From contig JBGTQJ010000048.1 in assembly GCA_041941305.1 (NCBI GenBank), positions 5,312 to 69,311 on the forward strand: a stretch of 64,000 bases of DNA, in the 5' to 3' direction. How positions within the stretch are numbered: position 1 is the stretch's first letter; each line of letters begins with the position of its first letter. Position numbers and translations under genes: made by a program. The notes under the pieces were generated by a model. It did no database searches. It was not told where the DNA came from and saw only the letters and a list, made by a program, of their open reading frames with translations. Of this stretch, positions 35,105-43,582 are shown one piece after another. This DNA comes from JANSWP01 sp041941305 (GTDB taxonomy: Bacteria > Bacteroidota > Bacteroidia > Chitinophagales > Saprospiraceae).

Positions 35105-36196
35105 TCAAAAGTTTTCTTTTTGCTTTCTAACCGAAAGATGCAATCCACCCATTAATAATAAGGCAAAACTTAGAATGAGTATCAATATAATTAATGTATT
35201 GTCCGTATAACTTTGAAGCATAAAGACCATCACAATGAAAACAATATTTACAATGACTAATATGCTGGTGGCCTGCATGTGACTCAATTTTGCATCAATT
35301 AATAAATGATGTATGTGTCTTCTATCAGGATGAAGCGGAGATTTGCCTCTCAGGGCTCTGGTTATAAAAACTCTCAGGGTATCAAATAAAGGAAGCACCA
35401 AAATACCAATTGCTACAGCTGGTGCAGCGTTTATTTTATATGCGTAGCCCACTTCACCTGGTTGAAAAAGGCAATTCAACTCAATAAACTCAATGGTTAA
35501 AATAGAACAAACCAAGCCAATCAATAAAGCTCCGGTATCCCCCATAAATATCTTGGCTGGTGTAAAGTTGTATTTTAAAAAAGCAATAACTGCTCCTGCA
35601 GTTGAAAATGCGACAATTGCCAAATCATAGCGTTTCACCAATAGAAACCATACACCAAGAGTGAGGGTAATAACAGTTGTCAAACTTCCGGAAAGCCCAT
35701 TGATGCCATCAATCAAATTAAAAGCATTGATGATGACCAGAATAGTGAAAATTGTGAAAAATACACTGATGTAATAAGGAATGTGTTCAAATCCCAAAAT
35801 ATCCTCAAGTCCATATTCAATAATAATGTCCGCTTTGAATACCAATATGGAAGCAGCTAAAACCTCCCCTATTAATTTTTTGGTGGGAGAAATGGGATCA
35901 ATATCGTCTTTGGCACCAATTAAAAAAATGATGATGAAAGAACATAAAATGTATTGTATGCCAGGACCATTATTGATAAATGAATTTTGAAAAGGAGTCC
36001 AGAGCATGATGGAAAAAAGGGTGCCTGCAAAAATAGCTATCCCACCTAAAGATGGGGTACTTTCGGAATGAGAACGGCGCTCACCAGGTTCATCGGTCAG
36101 ATTTTTAATTCTTGCGACCCGGATTACAGAGGGAATGGCAAAATAGGTCAGCGTAAATGCCGTAATAAAACTTAGAATAACATCATAATCATACAT
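35105..36196 (-). CDS. Undecaprenyl-phosphate sugar-1-phosphate transferase (WecA/MraY-like)
   Basis: The 363-residue polytopic membrane enzyme has about 10-11 TM helices. Family motifs are LTDEPGERRSHSESTPSLGG (N-terminal), NAFNLIDGINGLSG, KIFMGDTGALLIG and the HPDRRHIHHLL loop (MraY/WecA-type catalytic Asp and His). It transfers a GlcNAc- or related sugar-1-phosphate onto undecaprenyl phosphate, starting surface-polysaccharide or O-antigen-like synthesis. The HIHH loop favours WecA/TagO over MraY. The supply of C55-P by UppS is encoded ~430 bp away on the other strand. Confidence 0.93.
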   Translation of the reverse strand: MYDYDVILSFITAFTLTYFAIPSVIRVARIKNLTDEPGERRSHSESTPSLGGIAIFAGTLFSIMLWTPFQNSFINNGPGIQYILCSFIIIFLIGAKDDIDPISPTKKLIGEVLAASILVFKADIIIEYGLEDILGFEHIPYYISVFFTIFTILVIINAFNLIDGINGLSGSLTTVITLTLGVWFLLVKRYDLAIVAFSTAGAVIAFLKYNFTPAKIFMGDTGALLIGLVCSILTIEFIELNCLFQPGEVGYAYKINAAPAVAIGILVLPLFDTLRVFITRALRGKSPLHPDRRHIHHLLIDAKLSHMQATSILVIVNIVFIVMVFMLQSYTDNTLIILILILSFALLLMGGLHLSVRKQKENF

Positions 36197-36270
36197 TAGC
36201 TCACAAATCTATTGCTGGGCAAAATTACAATGGGAAACTTGGAAAAATGAATATTTTTTAAACAAATCAT

Positions 36271-36463
36271 ACATCATCCCGATTTTATTGATTGTGTCTT
36301 AATCTGTTGATTTTCAACTCACTAGTCTATGTGTTTTTGTTGTGGGATACACGTTGCAGGTTGACCAACCCACAACGCGCGTCCCACAACAACTTGAATA
36401 TCAAAAGATTAAGTAAAAAAAATAAACTCGTGGATTTTCATCTCAAAATTTGGGATAACTCAT
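36271..36463 (+). repeat. Dispersed palindromic-core repeat, copy B
   Basis: It shares flanks with copy A in opposite orientation: TTTCAACTCACTA, TGTGTTTTTGTTG, TTGAATATCAA, AGATTAAGTAAA. The outer ends ATCATCCC and GGGATAACTCAT resemble the CATGAGTCATCCC termini at 29437. The core differs in sequence but is again palindromic: TTGTTGTGGGA (36337-36347) pairs with TCCCACAACAA (36382-36392). Confidence 0.75.
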
Positions 36464-36544
36464 CTTTTCAGTGCATTATTTTAAGATACATCCTAAAGGG
36501 CACCGAACCTCAATAAGGTAATCATGTCTTTCAAGTTCTTTTCT

Positions 36545-36552
36545 TAACTTTG
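36545..36552 (+). promoter_or_regulatory. Candidate uppS promoter (-7 box TAACTTTG)
   Basis: TAACTTTGC fits the TAnnTTTG consensus 71 bp before the uppS ATG. No TTG was found at -33. Confidence 0.4.
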
Positions 36553-36622
36553 CGTGCTTTTTTGAAAAGCATAAATTTTTGAAGCCTTCAAAAGGCGTTT
36601 TCCGAACTTTCTTACAATCAAC

Positions 36623-37366
36623 ATGGATTTAAAATCGCGGATAAATTTAGAAAAACTACCTCGGCATATTGCTGTCATCATGGACGGCAATGGCAGGTGG
36701 GCAAAGAAGCATGGCAAGCCGCGTATTTTTGGTCATAAAAATGGTGTAACATCTGTTCGGGAAATAACAGAAGCCGCAGCCGAATTGGGCGTTGAATATT
36801 TAACGCTTTATGCTTTTTCTACTGAAAATTGGAACAGACCCAAGCTTGAAGTAAACGCTTTGATGGGATTGTTGGTAGAGACCATCCAAAAAGAAGTTTC
36901 CACTTTAAATAAAAATAATATTAGACTTCAGGCAATTGGCGACATATCCAAACTTCCCTCCAAAAGTTTAAAAGCTTTAAAAGGCGCAATGGAAGACACA
37001 AAGCAGAATTCAAGAATGACCTTGGTTTTGGCTTTAAATTATAGTGCCAAATGGGAAATTGTAAACGCTACAAAAAAAATCGCGAAAAGCGTTGAAGCTG
37101 GTAAAGTCGTAGCAGAGGACATTGACGAATCCACCATAACAAATGCCCTTGAAACTACTGGAATGCCAGACCCCGAATTATTGATAAGAACAAGTGGAGA
37201 AACAAGAATTAGTAATTTTCTCCTCTGGCAAATTGCTTATGCAGAGTTGTATTTTACCCCCATTTTTTGGCCAGAGTTTCGGAAAAAGGATTTATATCAA
37301 GCCATTATTGATTTTCAGCAACGTGAACGACGCTTTGGAAAAATAAGTGAACAGCTCGCACCCTGA
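36623..37366 (+). CDS. uppS: Isoprenyl transferase (undecaprenyl diphosphate synthase)
   Basis: The 247-residue cis-prenyltransferase has the diagnostic HIAVIMDGNGRWAKKHGKPR (catalytic Asp21), GHKNGVTSVR, FSTENWNRP and the C-terminal LLIRTSGETRISNFLLWQ with AYAELYF. It makes undecaprenyl diphosphate, the lipid carrier for peptidoglycan and polysaccharide. bamA follows 84 bp downstream on the same strand, an order common in Bacteroidota. Confidence 0.97.
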   Translation: MDLKSRINLEKLPRHIAVIMDGNGRWAKKHGKPRIFGHKNGVTSVREITEAAAELGVEYLTLYAFSTENWNRPKLEVNALMGLLVETIQKEVSTLNKNNIRLQAIGDISKLPSKSLKALKGAMEDTKQNSRMTLVLALNYSAKWEIVNATKKIAKSVEAGKVVAEDIDESTITNALETTGMPDPELLIRTSGETRISNFLLWQIAYAELYFTPIFWPEFRKKDLYQAIIDFQQRERRFGKISEQLAP

Positions 37367-37450
37367 ATACAACCCATTTTTTGTAGGCTTACACCTTAAT
37401 TTGTATTTATTAAAACATCTGAAGAAAAATCGAAAAGGACACAAACAAAC

Positions 37451-40006
37451 ATGAATAATAAATTTTACTTTTTGCCTTTCATCGCCCTACTACTTTTCAT
37501 GCCTTTCGCGCTCAAGGCACAAGTAGTATCTGACTCTTTACCTGTTTTGGATTATACCGAACCTGTTGATTTCGAAATCGGAGGAGTTAAAGTTATTGGT
37601 GCTCAGTACAGCGATGAGAATGCCATCATTTCTATAGCAGGCTTTGAGGTAGGAGATAAGGTTAGAATTCCCGGTGGTGATATCCCTCGGGCTATCAAAG
37701 CTTTGTGGAAACTCAGGCTCTTTACGGATGTACAGATTTTAAAAGAAAAAACCATTGGAGATGTGATTTTTCTCGAAATCGTCGTTCAAGAGCGCCCTCG
37801 ACTTACCAGACATTCTTACAGAAATGTGAAGAAAACCAATCACGATGATTTGAATGAAGAAGTCAATAAATATCTGCTTAAAGGTGGGATTGTAACGGAG
37901 AATATTAAAGTAAATGCGGCCAAAGGTATTGAACAGTACTATATTGAAAAGGGGTTTTTTGATGTGTCCGTCAATGTAGAAGAAATTCCAGATTCTTCCC
38001 GAATCAATTCGGTGCGCTTGGTTTTTGATGTAGATAAAGGCAAAAAAATCAAGATCCAGGATATTCTTTTCACAGGCAATACAAATATAAAAGACAAAAA
38101 GCTGCGAAAATTGATGAAGAATACCCGCCGTAAAAAGCGCCTGTTAGCAGCTTCCAAATTGATTAAGGCAGATTATGAAGAAGACAAAAACGCCATTATT
38201 GCTTACTATAATACGGTAGGATTTAGAGATGCCCGTATATTGAAAGATAGTGTATATAGAAATGAAGATGGAGAGTTGATTGTAAATATTGATATGTTTG
38301 AAGGCAATCAGTATTTCTTTAGAGAAATCTCCTGGAAAGGCAATTCGATTTATGATACAGAGACACTTGAGTCCATTTTGGACATCAAAAAGGGAGACAT
38401 CTACAATCAGGAATTATTGGAAACCCGACTTAGCTTTAGCCAGGAAGGTCGTGATGTGAGTACCCTTTACATGGACAATGGGTATTTGTTTTTTACAGTA
38501 GATCCTATTGAGGTAGCAATCGTTGAGGACTCTATTGATTTGGAAATCAGAATCTTTGAGGGGCCACAAGCAACTATTGATAAAGTAGTCATCAAGGGTA
38601 ATGATCGTACCCACGAGCATGTAATTCGTAGAGAGTTGCGTACGGTTCCAGGAGAAAAATTCAGTCGTTCTGACATCATCCGATCCCAAAGAGAAATTAT
38701 CAATTTAGGATATTTCAACCCTGAAGCTTTGGGCATCAATACTCCAGTTAACCCGCAAAGAGGTACAGTAGATATTGAGTATACAGTAGAGGAAAGACCT
38801 TCTGATCAATTGGAGTTATCTGCCGGATGGGGAGGTCGTGGACGTGGCGTAATTGGAACACTTGGAGTTTCCTTCAATAATTTCTCCATGCGCAATATTT
38901 TCAAAAAGGAAACCTGGAGTCCTTTACCTCAGGGAGATGGACAAAGACTATCCTTAAGGGCGCAAACGAATGGAAGGTTTTTCCAGTCTTATAACGTTTC
39001 CTTCACAGAACCCTGGTTGGGTGGCAAAAAACCAAACTCATTTACAGTTGCTGGATTTGTATCCATTATCACAAATGGATTTGACAGAACAAGTGACAAT
39101 TTTGGAAACTTCACTAATGGAGGTGTGACCTTGAGTTTGGGGACCAGATTGAAATGGCCAGATGATAACTTCATTTCATCAACTGCTATCAATCTTCAAA
39201 ATATTGCTTTGAATAACTGGCAACGGGTTATATTCCAAACAGATGATGGTCAGCTTGTAACGGATGGTTCGTACCGGAATTTCAGTATTACCCAAACTAT
39301 AGCCAGAAGTACTGTAAATAATCCACTTTTCCCCCAGGAAGGTTCTTCTATTTCATTGTCGGTACAATTGACACCTCCATATTCCTTATTTAGTAAAAAG
39401 AACTTTAGCGAGCAATCTGTACAAGAACGATTCAAATGGCTTGAATATCATAAATGGAAACTCAATGCCGACTGGTATACCACCATGGTGGGTAAATTGG
39501 TATTCAGAGCTAATTTGAAAATTGGAATTGTGGGCGCCTATAATGACGAGATTGGAATTTCACCCTTCGAAAGATTCCAGTTAGGGGGTGATGGCTTGAA
39601 TAATTCTCAATTAAATTTCTTCGTAGGAACAGATATTATTAGACTGAGGGGATATGAGCCTGGTGACCTGGAAAACAATAGAATCAGTGAATTTAACCCA
39701 AATTCTGTGGCACCAACACCTCTTTATAATAAATATACCATAGAATTGCGCTATCCGATTTCACTGAACCCTAACTCTACAATTTTTGTTTTGGCATTTG
39801 CTCAGGGCGGTAACGCATGGAAAAGAATGGATGACTTCAATCCCTTTGATTTAAAACGCTCTGCAGGCGTTGGTTTGAGAGTATTCTTGCCGATGTTTGG
39901 TCTACTTGGTTTTGATTATGGAATTGGCTTTGATAGAAATATCGGCAATAACAGCTTCTCCGATCTGACTAAGTTTAGTATCATTTTAGGATTTGAGCCA
40001 GAATAG
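37451..40006 (+). CDS. bamA: Outer membrane protein assembly factor BamA
   Basis: The 851-residue protein has a signal peptide (FYFLPFIALLLFMPFALKAQ). About five POTRA repeats follow (~40-450; e.g. IKIQDILFTGNTNIKDKKLRK, AIVEDSIDLEIRIFEGPQATIDKVVIKGNDRT), then a C-terminal 16-stranded barrel (~460-851). The barrel includes RLRGYEPGD, the VRGF/Y-type loop motif. It inserts beta-barrel proteins into the outer membrane. A Rho-independent terminator follows 25 bp after the stop. Confidence 0.96.
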   Translation: MNNKFYFLPFIALLLFMPFALKAQVVSDSLPVLDYTEPVDFEIGGVKVIGAQYSDENAIISIAGFEVGDKVRIPGGDIPRAIKALWKLRLFTDVQILKEKTIGDVIFLEIVVQERPRLTRHSYRNVKKTNHDDLNEEVNKYLLKGGIVTENIKVNAAKGIEQYYIEKGFFDVSVNVEEIPDSSRINSVRLVFDVDKGKKIKIQDILFTGNTNIKDKKLRKLMKNTRRKKRLLAASKLIKADYEEDKNAIIAYYNTVGFRDARILKDSVYRNEDGELIVNIDMFEGNQYFFREISWKGNSIYDTETLESILDIKKGDIYNQELLETRLSFSQEGRDVSTLYMDNGYLFFTVDPIEVAIVEDSIDLEIRIFEGPQATIDKVVIKGNDRTHEHVIRRELRTVPGEKFSRSDIIRSQREIINLGYFNPEALGINTPVNPQRGTVDIEYTVEERPSDQLELSAGWGGRGRGVIGTLGVSFNNFSMRNIFKKETWSPLPQGDGQRLSLRAQTNGRFFQSYNVSFTEPWLGGKKPNSFTVAGFVSIITNGFDRTSDNFGNFTNGGVTLSLGTRLKWPDDNFISSTAINLQNIALNNWQRVIFQTDDGQLVTDGSYRNFSITQTIARSTVNNPLFPQEGSSISLSVQLTPPYSLFSKKNFSEQSVQERFKWLEYHKWKLNADWYTTMVGKLVFRANLKIGIVGAYNDEIGISPFERFQLGGDGLNNSQLNFFVGTDIIRLRGYEPGDLENNRISEFNPNSVAPTPLYNKYTIELRYPISLNPNSTIFVLAFAQGGNAWKRMDDFNPFDLKRSAGVGLRVFLPMFGLLGFDYGIGFDRNIGNNSFSDLTKFSIILGFEPE

Positions 40007-40024
40007 AGAATTGGGGTTCAAATG

Positions 40025-40064
40025 AAAAAAGGGCTGGTTGTGGATTGCGACCAGCCCTTTTTTG
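40025..40064. terminator. Rho-independent terminator after bamA
   Basis: GGGCTGGT (40031-40038) pairs with ACCAGCCC (40050-40057), followed by TTTTTT. The left side carries AAAAAA, so it may also act on the minus strand. Confidence 0.88.
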
Positions 40065-40245
40065 GTTAAATAAACGTTAATTGAGCACCTCTTAAAAAAT
40101 CAGCTATTTCCTGGAACTGGTAAAACCTTTATTTTGGTATGGTTCACGCTGATTTTCCAATGAAGTTGTTCAAAAACAGATAGATGATTTACAATTAATT
40201 TCAAGCTTATTTTTTGAACAACTTCAATACGAACTCTCTATTAAA

Positions 40246-42348
40246 ATGATCAATATTCGCGAAATTCCATTTGTTCGCTGGTTGCTTCCCTTTCTTTTGG
40301 GCATCTTGCTTTCCATATTTTTAAATTTGGAAATTCCCTCCCTTCATTATTTTGTTTTTGGCTTATTGCTCTTGTCAATAATCGCTTATTTTCAAAAAGG
40401 TTGGTTCAAGTATGGTTGGCTGTTGACATTTCCTCAATATCTCTTTTTTACTGGTTTTGGGTATCAAATTACTTGGTTACAAAATGATTTAAATGATCCG
40501 ATCCATTTTCAAAATCACCTTGAAGCAAGGAATCTAATAATTGGAAATGTACAAGGTATCCCTATTAAGAAAAAATGGGTTCAAGTCGAGCTTATGATGC
40601 AAAGAATAGGTCCACATTCAGATAGCTTGATGCCATGTAAGGGAACTATTTTAGTTTACCTGGAACGAGATAGCTTAAGCGAAAACTTAAATGATGGAGA
40701 TTTAGTTGGCCTTTATGCGTCGATAAATGAAATAGCTCCTCCTAAAAACCCCCATGCTTTTGATTATAAAAGGTATTTGCACTTTCAAAACATTCATTAT
40801 CAAACGTTTGCAAAAAATGGAGATTGGATGCTTCTAGAAAAAAGGGAGGCAGTTGAGGTCTTTTCTTTGGCGTTAAACTTAAGAACCCATTTCCTGGAAA
40901 CCTTGAGGAAGTATCTTCCTGAAAAAAATGAGTTTTCTGTTGGTTCTGCATTGATCCTGGGATACAAAGATGAAATCTCGGAAGAGGTGCAAACAGCCTA
41001 TGCAAACACAGGTGCCATGCATGTTTTGGCTGTTTCAGGTCTTCATGTGGGTATAATTTACTTACTATTACAGTTTTTCCTTTTAAAGAGAATATACTCT
41101 TTCCATCCTTTTTGGAAGGCTGCCAAAATAGTAATACCGATTTTAGGAATATGGGCATTTGCCCTAATTACAGGAATGCCTCCTTCTGTAAGGCGAGCAG
41201 CCACTATGTTTTCAATTTTCATTATTGGCACTGCTTTTCAAAGAAATAAAAACCCCTACAATATTTTGGCGGCTTCTGCCTTTTGGCTCCTCTGCTTCAA
41301 TCCTTATCTAATAACCCAGGTGAGCTTTCAATTGTCTTATTGTGCAGTAGTGGGCATTATTTATTTCCAGCCAAAATTTGCCCAATTATGGACCATTAAA
41401 TCTAAAATTGGCAATTACCTCTGGCAGTTGGGATGTGTTTCGCTGGCTGCCCAGCTTGCAACCTTACCGCTTGGATTTTATTATTTCCATCAATTCCCAG
41501 TCTATTTTTGGTTGTCGGGATTGATTGTGGTTCCTGCTGCTTTTGTGATCCTATTGATGGGGATTTTGCTATTTGTGGTTGAGCTTATTTTTCCTGGAGG
41601 TGGAACCACAACAGGGTATTTATTACTCTATTTCATTAAAGGTGTAAATTGGTTGGTTTTTTTTATCCAAAACCTGCCTGGAAGTGTCATTGCAGGCATT
41701 TGGATTTCTTCTGTTTCTGCTTTTCTGATGTACCTTTTCCTTGTCAATGTTTCTATCGCAATTAATGTCAAAAAGTTCAAATGGGTGTTGAGCAGTTTAG
41801 GGATTTTAGCTTTTGTCAGTGTAAATTATTCCTTCAGCAAATTGGAAGATCGCAAAAATCGAAAATTGGTGATTTACCATATTTATAAAAATTCTACGAT
41901 CGATTTTTTTGATGGAACCGACCTATATACCATTTCAAATACAGCTATTGGACACAAGGAATTAGCATTTGCTGTTCAAAACAATCGTTGGAAAGAAGGA
42001 GTGAAAAAAAATCAAAAATTTCATTTTGAAGATACCAATCATTTTGAATCCAGTCGTTTTTTATACAAAGATGGCTTTATCCAATTTTACAATAAACGAC
42101 TGGCAGTCTTGAGTGAGTCTCCTGATTTCCAAAATACAGATAAACTAAAAGTTGATTATCTACTGCTTCGGAATAATCCTAAACTTTACATTGATCAAGT
42201 TTTGGAGCACTTTGAATTTGATTTGTTGCTTTTTGACGCTTCAAATGCCAATTGGCGTGTCGAGAAATGGAAAGAGTTTTGTAGAAAAGCCGGGATTGCT
42301 AACTACGACATCAATGAAGAGGGAGCCTGGATATTAGAGATGAATTAA
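40246..42348 (+). CDS. comEC: ComEC/Rec2-family DNA uptake channel
   Basis: The 700-residue polytopic protein has an N-terminal DUF4131-like region with three TM helices and an OB-type soluble part (~25-200). The central Competence domain contains LHVGIIYLLL, ITGMPPSVRRAATMF and further TM helices to ~510. The C-terminal ~180 residues (from KLVIYHIYKNSTIDFFDG) are soluble, but the metallo-beta-lactamase HxHxDH motif of the Bacillus protein is absent. Bacteroidota versions often lack it. It would move single-stranded DNA across the inner membrane. No other competence genes are adjacent (cinA is 38 kb away). Confidence 0.9.
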   Translation: MINIREIPFVRWLLPFLLGILLSIFLNLEIPSLHYFVFGLLLLSIIAYFQKGWFKYGWLLTFPQYLFFTGFGYQITWLQNDLNDPIHFQNHLEARNLIIGNVQGIPIKKKWVQVELMMQRIGPHSDSLMPCKGTILVYLERDSLSENLNDGDLVGLYASINEIAPPKNPHAFDYKRYLHFQNIHYQTFAKNGDWMLLEKREAVEVFSLALNLRTHFLETLRKYLPEKNEFSVGSALILGYKDEISEEVQTAYANTGAMHVLAVSGLHVGIIYLLLQFFLLKRIYSFHPFWKAAKIVIPILGIWAFALITGMPPSVRRAATMFSIFIIGTAFQRNKNPYNILAASAFWLLCFNPYLITQVSFQLSYCAVVGIIYFQPKFAQLWTIKSKIGNYLWQLGCVSLAAQLATLPLGFYYFHQFPVYFWLSGLIVVPAAFVILLMGILLFVVELIFPGGGTTTGYLLLYFIKGVNWLVFFIQNLPGSVIAGIWISSVSAFLMYLFLVNVSIAINVKKFKWVLSSLGILAFVSVNYSFSKLEDRKNRKLVIYHIYKNSTIDFFDGTDLYTISNTAIGHKELAFAVQNNRWKEGVKKNQKFHFEDTNHFESSRFLYKDGFIQFYNKRLAVLSESPDFQNTDKLKVDYLLLRNNPKLYIDQVLEHFEFDLLLFDASNANWRVEKWKEFCRKAGIANYDINEEGAWILEMN

Positions 42349-42371
42349 TAATAAAACTTTGAATTGTTATG

Positions 42372-42379
42372 TATCTTTG
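42372..42379 (+). promoter_or_regulatory. Candidate trhO promoter (-7 box TATCTTTG)
   Basis: TATCTTTGC matches TAnnTTTG and lies 72 bp before the ATG at 42452. Its position inside the longer frame supports the downstream start. No TTG at proper -33 spacing. Confidence 0.4.
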
Positions 42380-42451
42380 CGACCTTTTTTAGTCAGAAAT
42401 AAACGTCTGTACTTTTCGCAGAACCTGCGTGTCTTCGAAAAATCTTTTGGA

Positions 42452-43495
42452 ATGGCTTTGTATAATAAAATTAACAGCGACGAGCTCAAACGTCGTATAC
42501 GTGAAAGTGAGGAAAAGCGAACCACACTTTCTTTTTATCAATATGCTCACATTGAAAATCCTGAGCATTTTAGAAATGAATTTTACCGCCTATTGGATGA
42601 AGTGGGGGTTCTTGGCAGAATTTATGTCGCCAAAGAAGGTGTCAATGGACAAATCTCTGTTCCAGAAAAATACTTCAACTTATTTAAGGAAAAGCTCTAT
42701 TCAGTTCCCTTTTTGAAAGGCATTCGTCTCAATATTGCCATTGAGGATGATGGTAAATCATTTTACAAGCTCAAAATAAAAGTCCGAAAGAAAATAGTGG
42801 CCGATGGTTTGGATGACAACACCTTTGATGTCACCAAACGCGGCAAACACCTTTCTGCCAGAGAATACAATGAAATCACAGATCTTTCAAATACCATTGT
42901 GGTAGATATGCGCAACCATTATGAAAGTGAAGTTGGACATTTTGAAAATGCTATCTGTCCTGATGTTGAAACTTTTCGAGAAGAATTACCCTATGTAGCA
43001 GAATCTTTGAAAGAAGATAAAGACAAAAATATTGTGATGTATTGTACTGGTGGAATTCGCTGCGAAAAAGCAAGTGCCTATATGCTTCACAAAGGATTTG
43101 AAAATGTATTCATGTTGGATGGAGGTATTATTGAATATGCCCGCCAAGTAAAAGAGCAGGGTTTGCGGAACAAATTTTTGGGCAAAAATTTCGTCTTTGA
43201 CGAAAGAATGGGAGAGCGAATCGGTGATGATATCATCTCAAAATGTCATCAATGTGGGGAGCCTTGTGACAGTCATGTCAATTGTGCCAATGACGCCTGC
43301 CATATACTGTTTATTCAATGCAAAACTTGCGCAGAAAAGTATGAAAAGTGCTGTTCGAAAAAATGCTCCGACTTTAACCAACTACCTGAAGAACAACGGG
43401 TTGAGTTGAGGAAAACAACGGAATTTAACGGGACGAAATTTGGGAAAGGAAGATATAAAGCCTTTCGAAAAACAGATGACATCCTAATTCTGTGA
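42452..43495 (+). CDS. trhO: tRNA uridine(34) hydroxylase TrhO (rhodanese-like)
   Basis: The start at 42452 (MALYNKINSDELKRRI) is chosen over 42359, because the extra 31 residues are not family-like and overlap a promoter box. The 347-residue protein has an N-terminal acylphosphatase-like domain (TTLSFYQYAHIENPEHFR...GVLGRIYVAKEGVNGQISVP) and a rhodanese domain (IVVDMRNHYESEVGHF) with the catalytic Cys in YCTGGIRCEKASAYM. A Cys-rich C-terminal zinc-type segment (CHQCGEPCDSHVNCAND) follows. It hydroxylates U34 of tRNA in an O2-dependent reaction. Confidence 0.94.
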   Translation: MALYNKINSDELKRRIRESEEKRTTLSFYQYAHIENPEHFRNEFYRLLDEVGVLGRIYVAKEGVNGQISVPEKYFNLFKEKLYSVPFLKGIRLNIAIEDDGKSFYKLKIKVRKKIVADGLDDNTFDVTKRGKHLSAREYNEITDLSNTIVVDMRNHYESEVGHFENAICPDVETFREELPYVAESLKEDKDKNIVMYCTGGIRCEKASAYMLHKGFENVFMLDGGIIEYARQVKEQGLRNKFLGKNFVFDERMGERIGDDIISKCHQCGEPCDSHVNCANDACHILFIQCKTCAEKYEKCCSKKCSDFNQLPEEQRVELRKTTEFNGTKFGKGRYKAFRKTDDILIL

Positions 43496-43509
43496 TGCTG
43501 TAATACTAC

Positions 43510-43553
43510 AATGCTGCGATGAAGCGTTTTATCCACTCCAACATCGCAGCATT
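43510..43553. repeat. 12-bp inverted repeat between convergent genes
   Basis: AATGCTGCGATG (43510-43521) pairs with CATCGCAGCATT (43542-43553). Flanking TACTACA and TACAGTAT add partial pairing. It lies between convergent trhO and the S41 protease gene and may act as a weak bidirectional terminator, but has no T-run. Confidence 0.65.
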
Positions 43554-43582
43554 ACAGTATAGAAGTATTGCAGAATCAAAAA

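Noticed and set aside
35091..35200. Fluoride riboswitch upstream of crcB
   Set aside because: The region is coding sequence of the WecA-like gene and no riboswitch fold was seen.
36292..36516. 74-codon frame upstream of uppS
   Set aside because: Translation of repeat copy B; a matching minus-strand frame exists at copy A (29388-29588) for the same reason.
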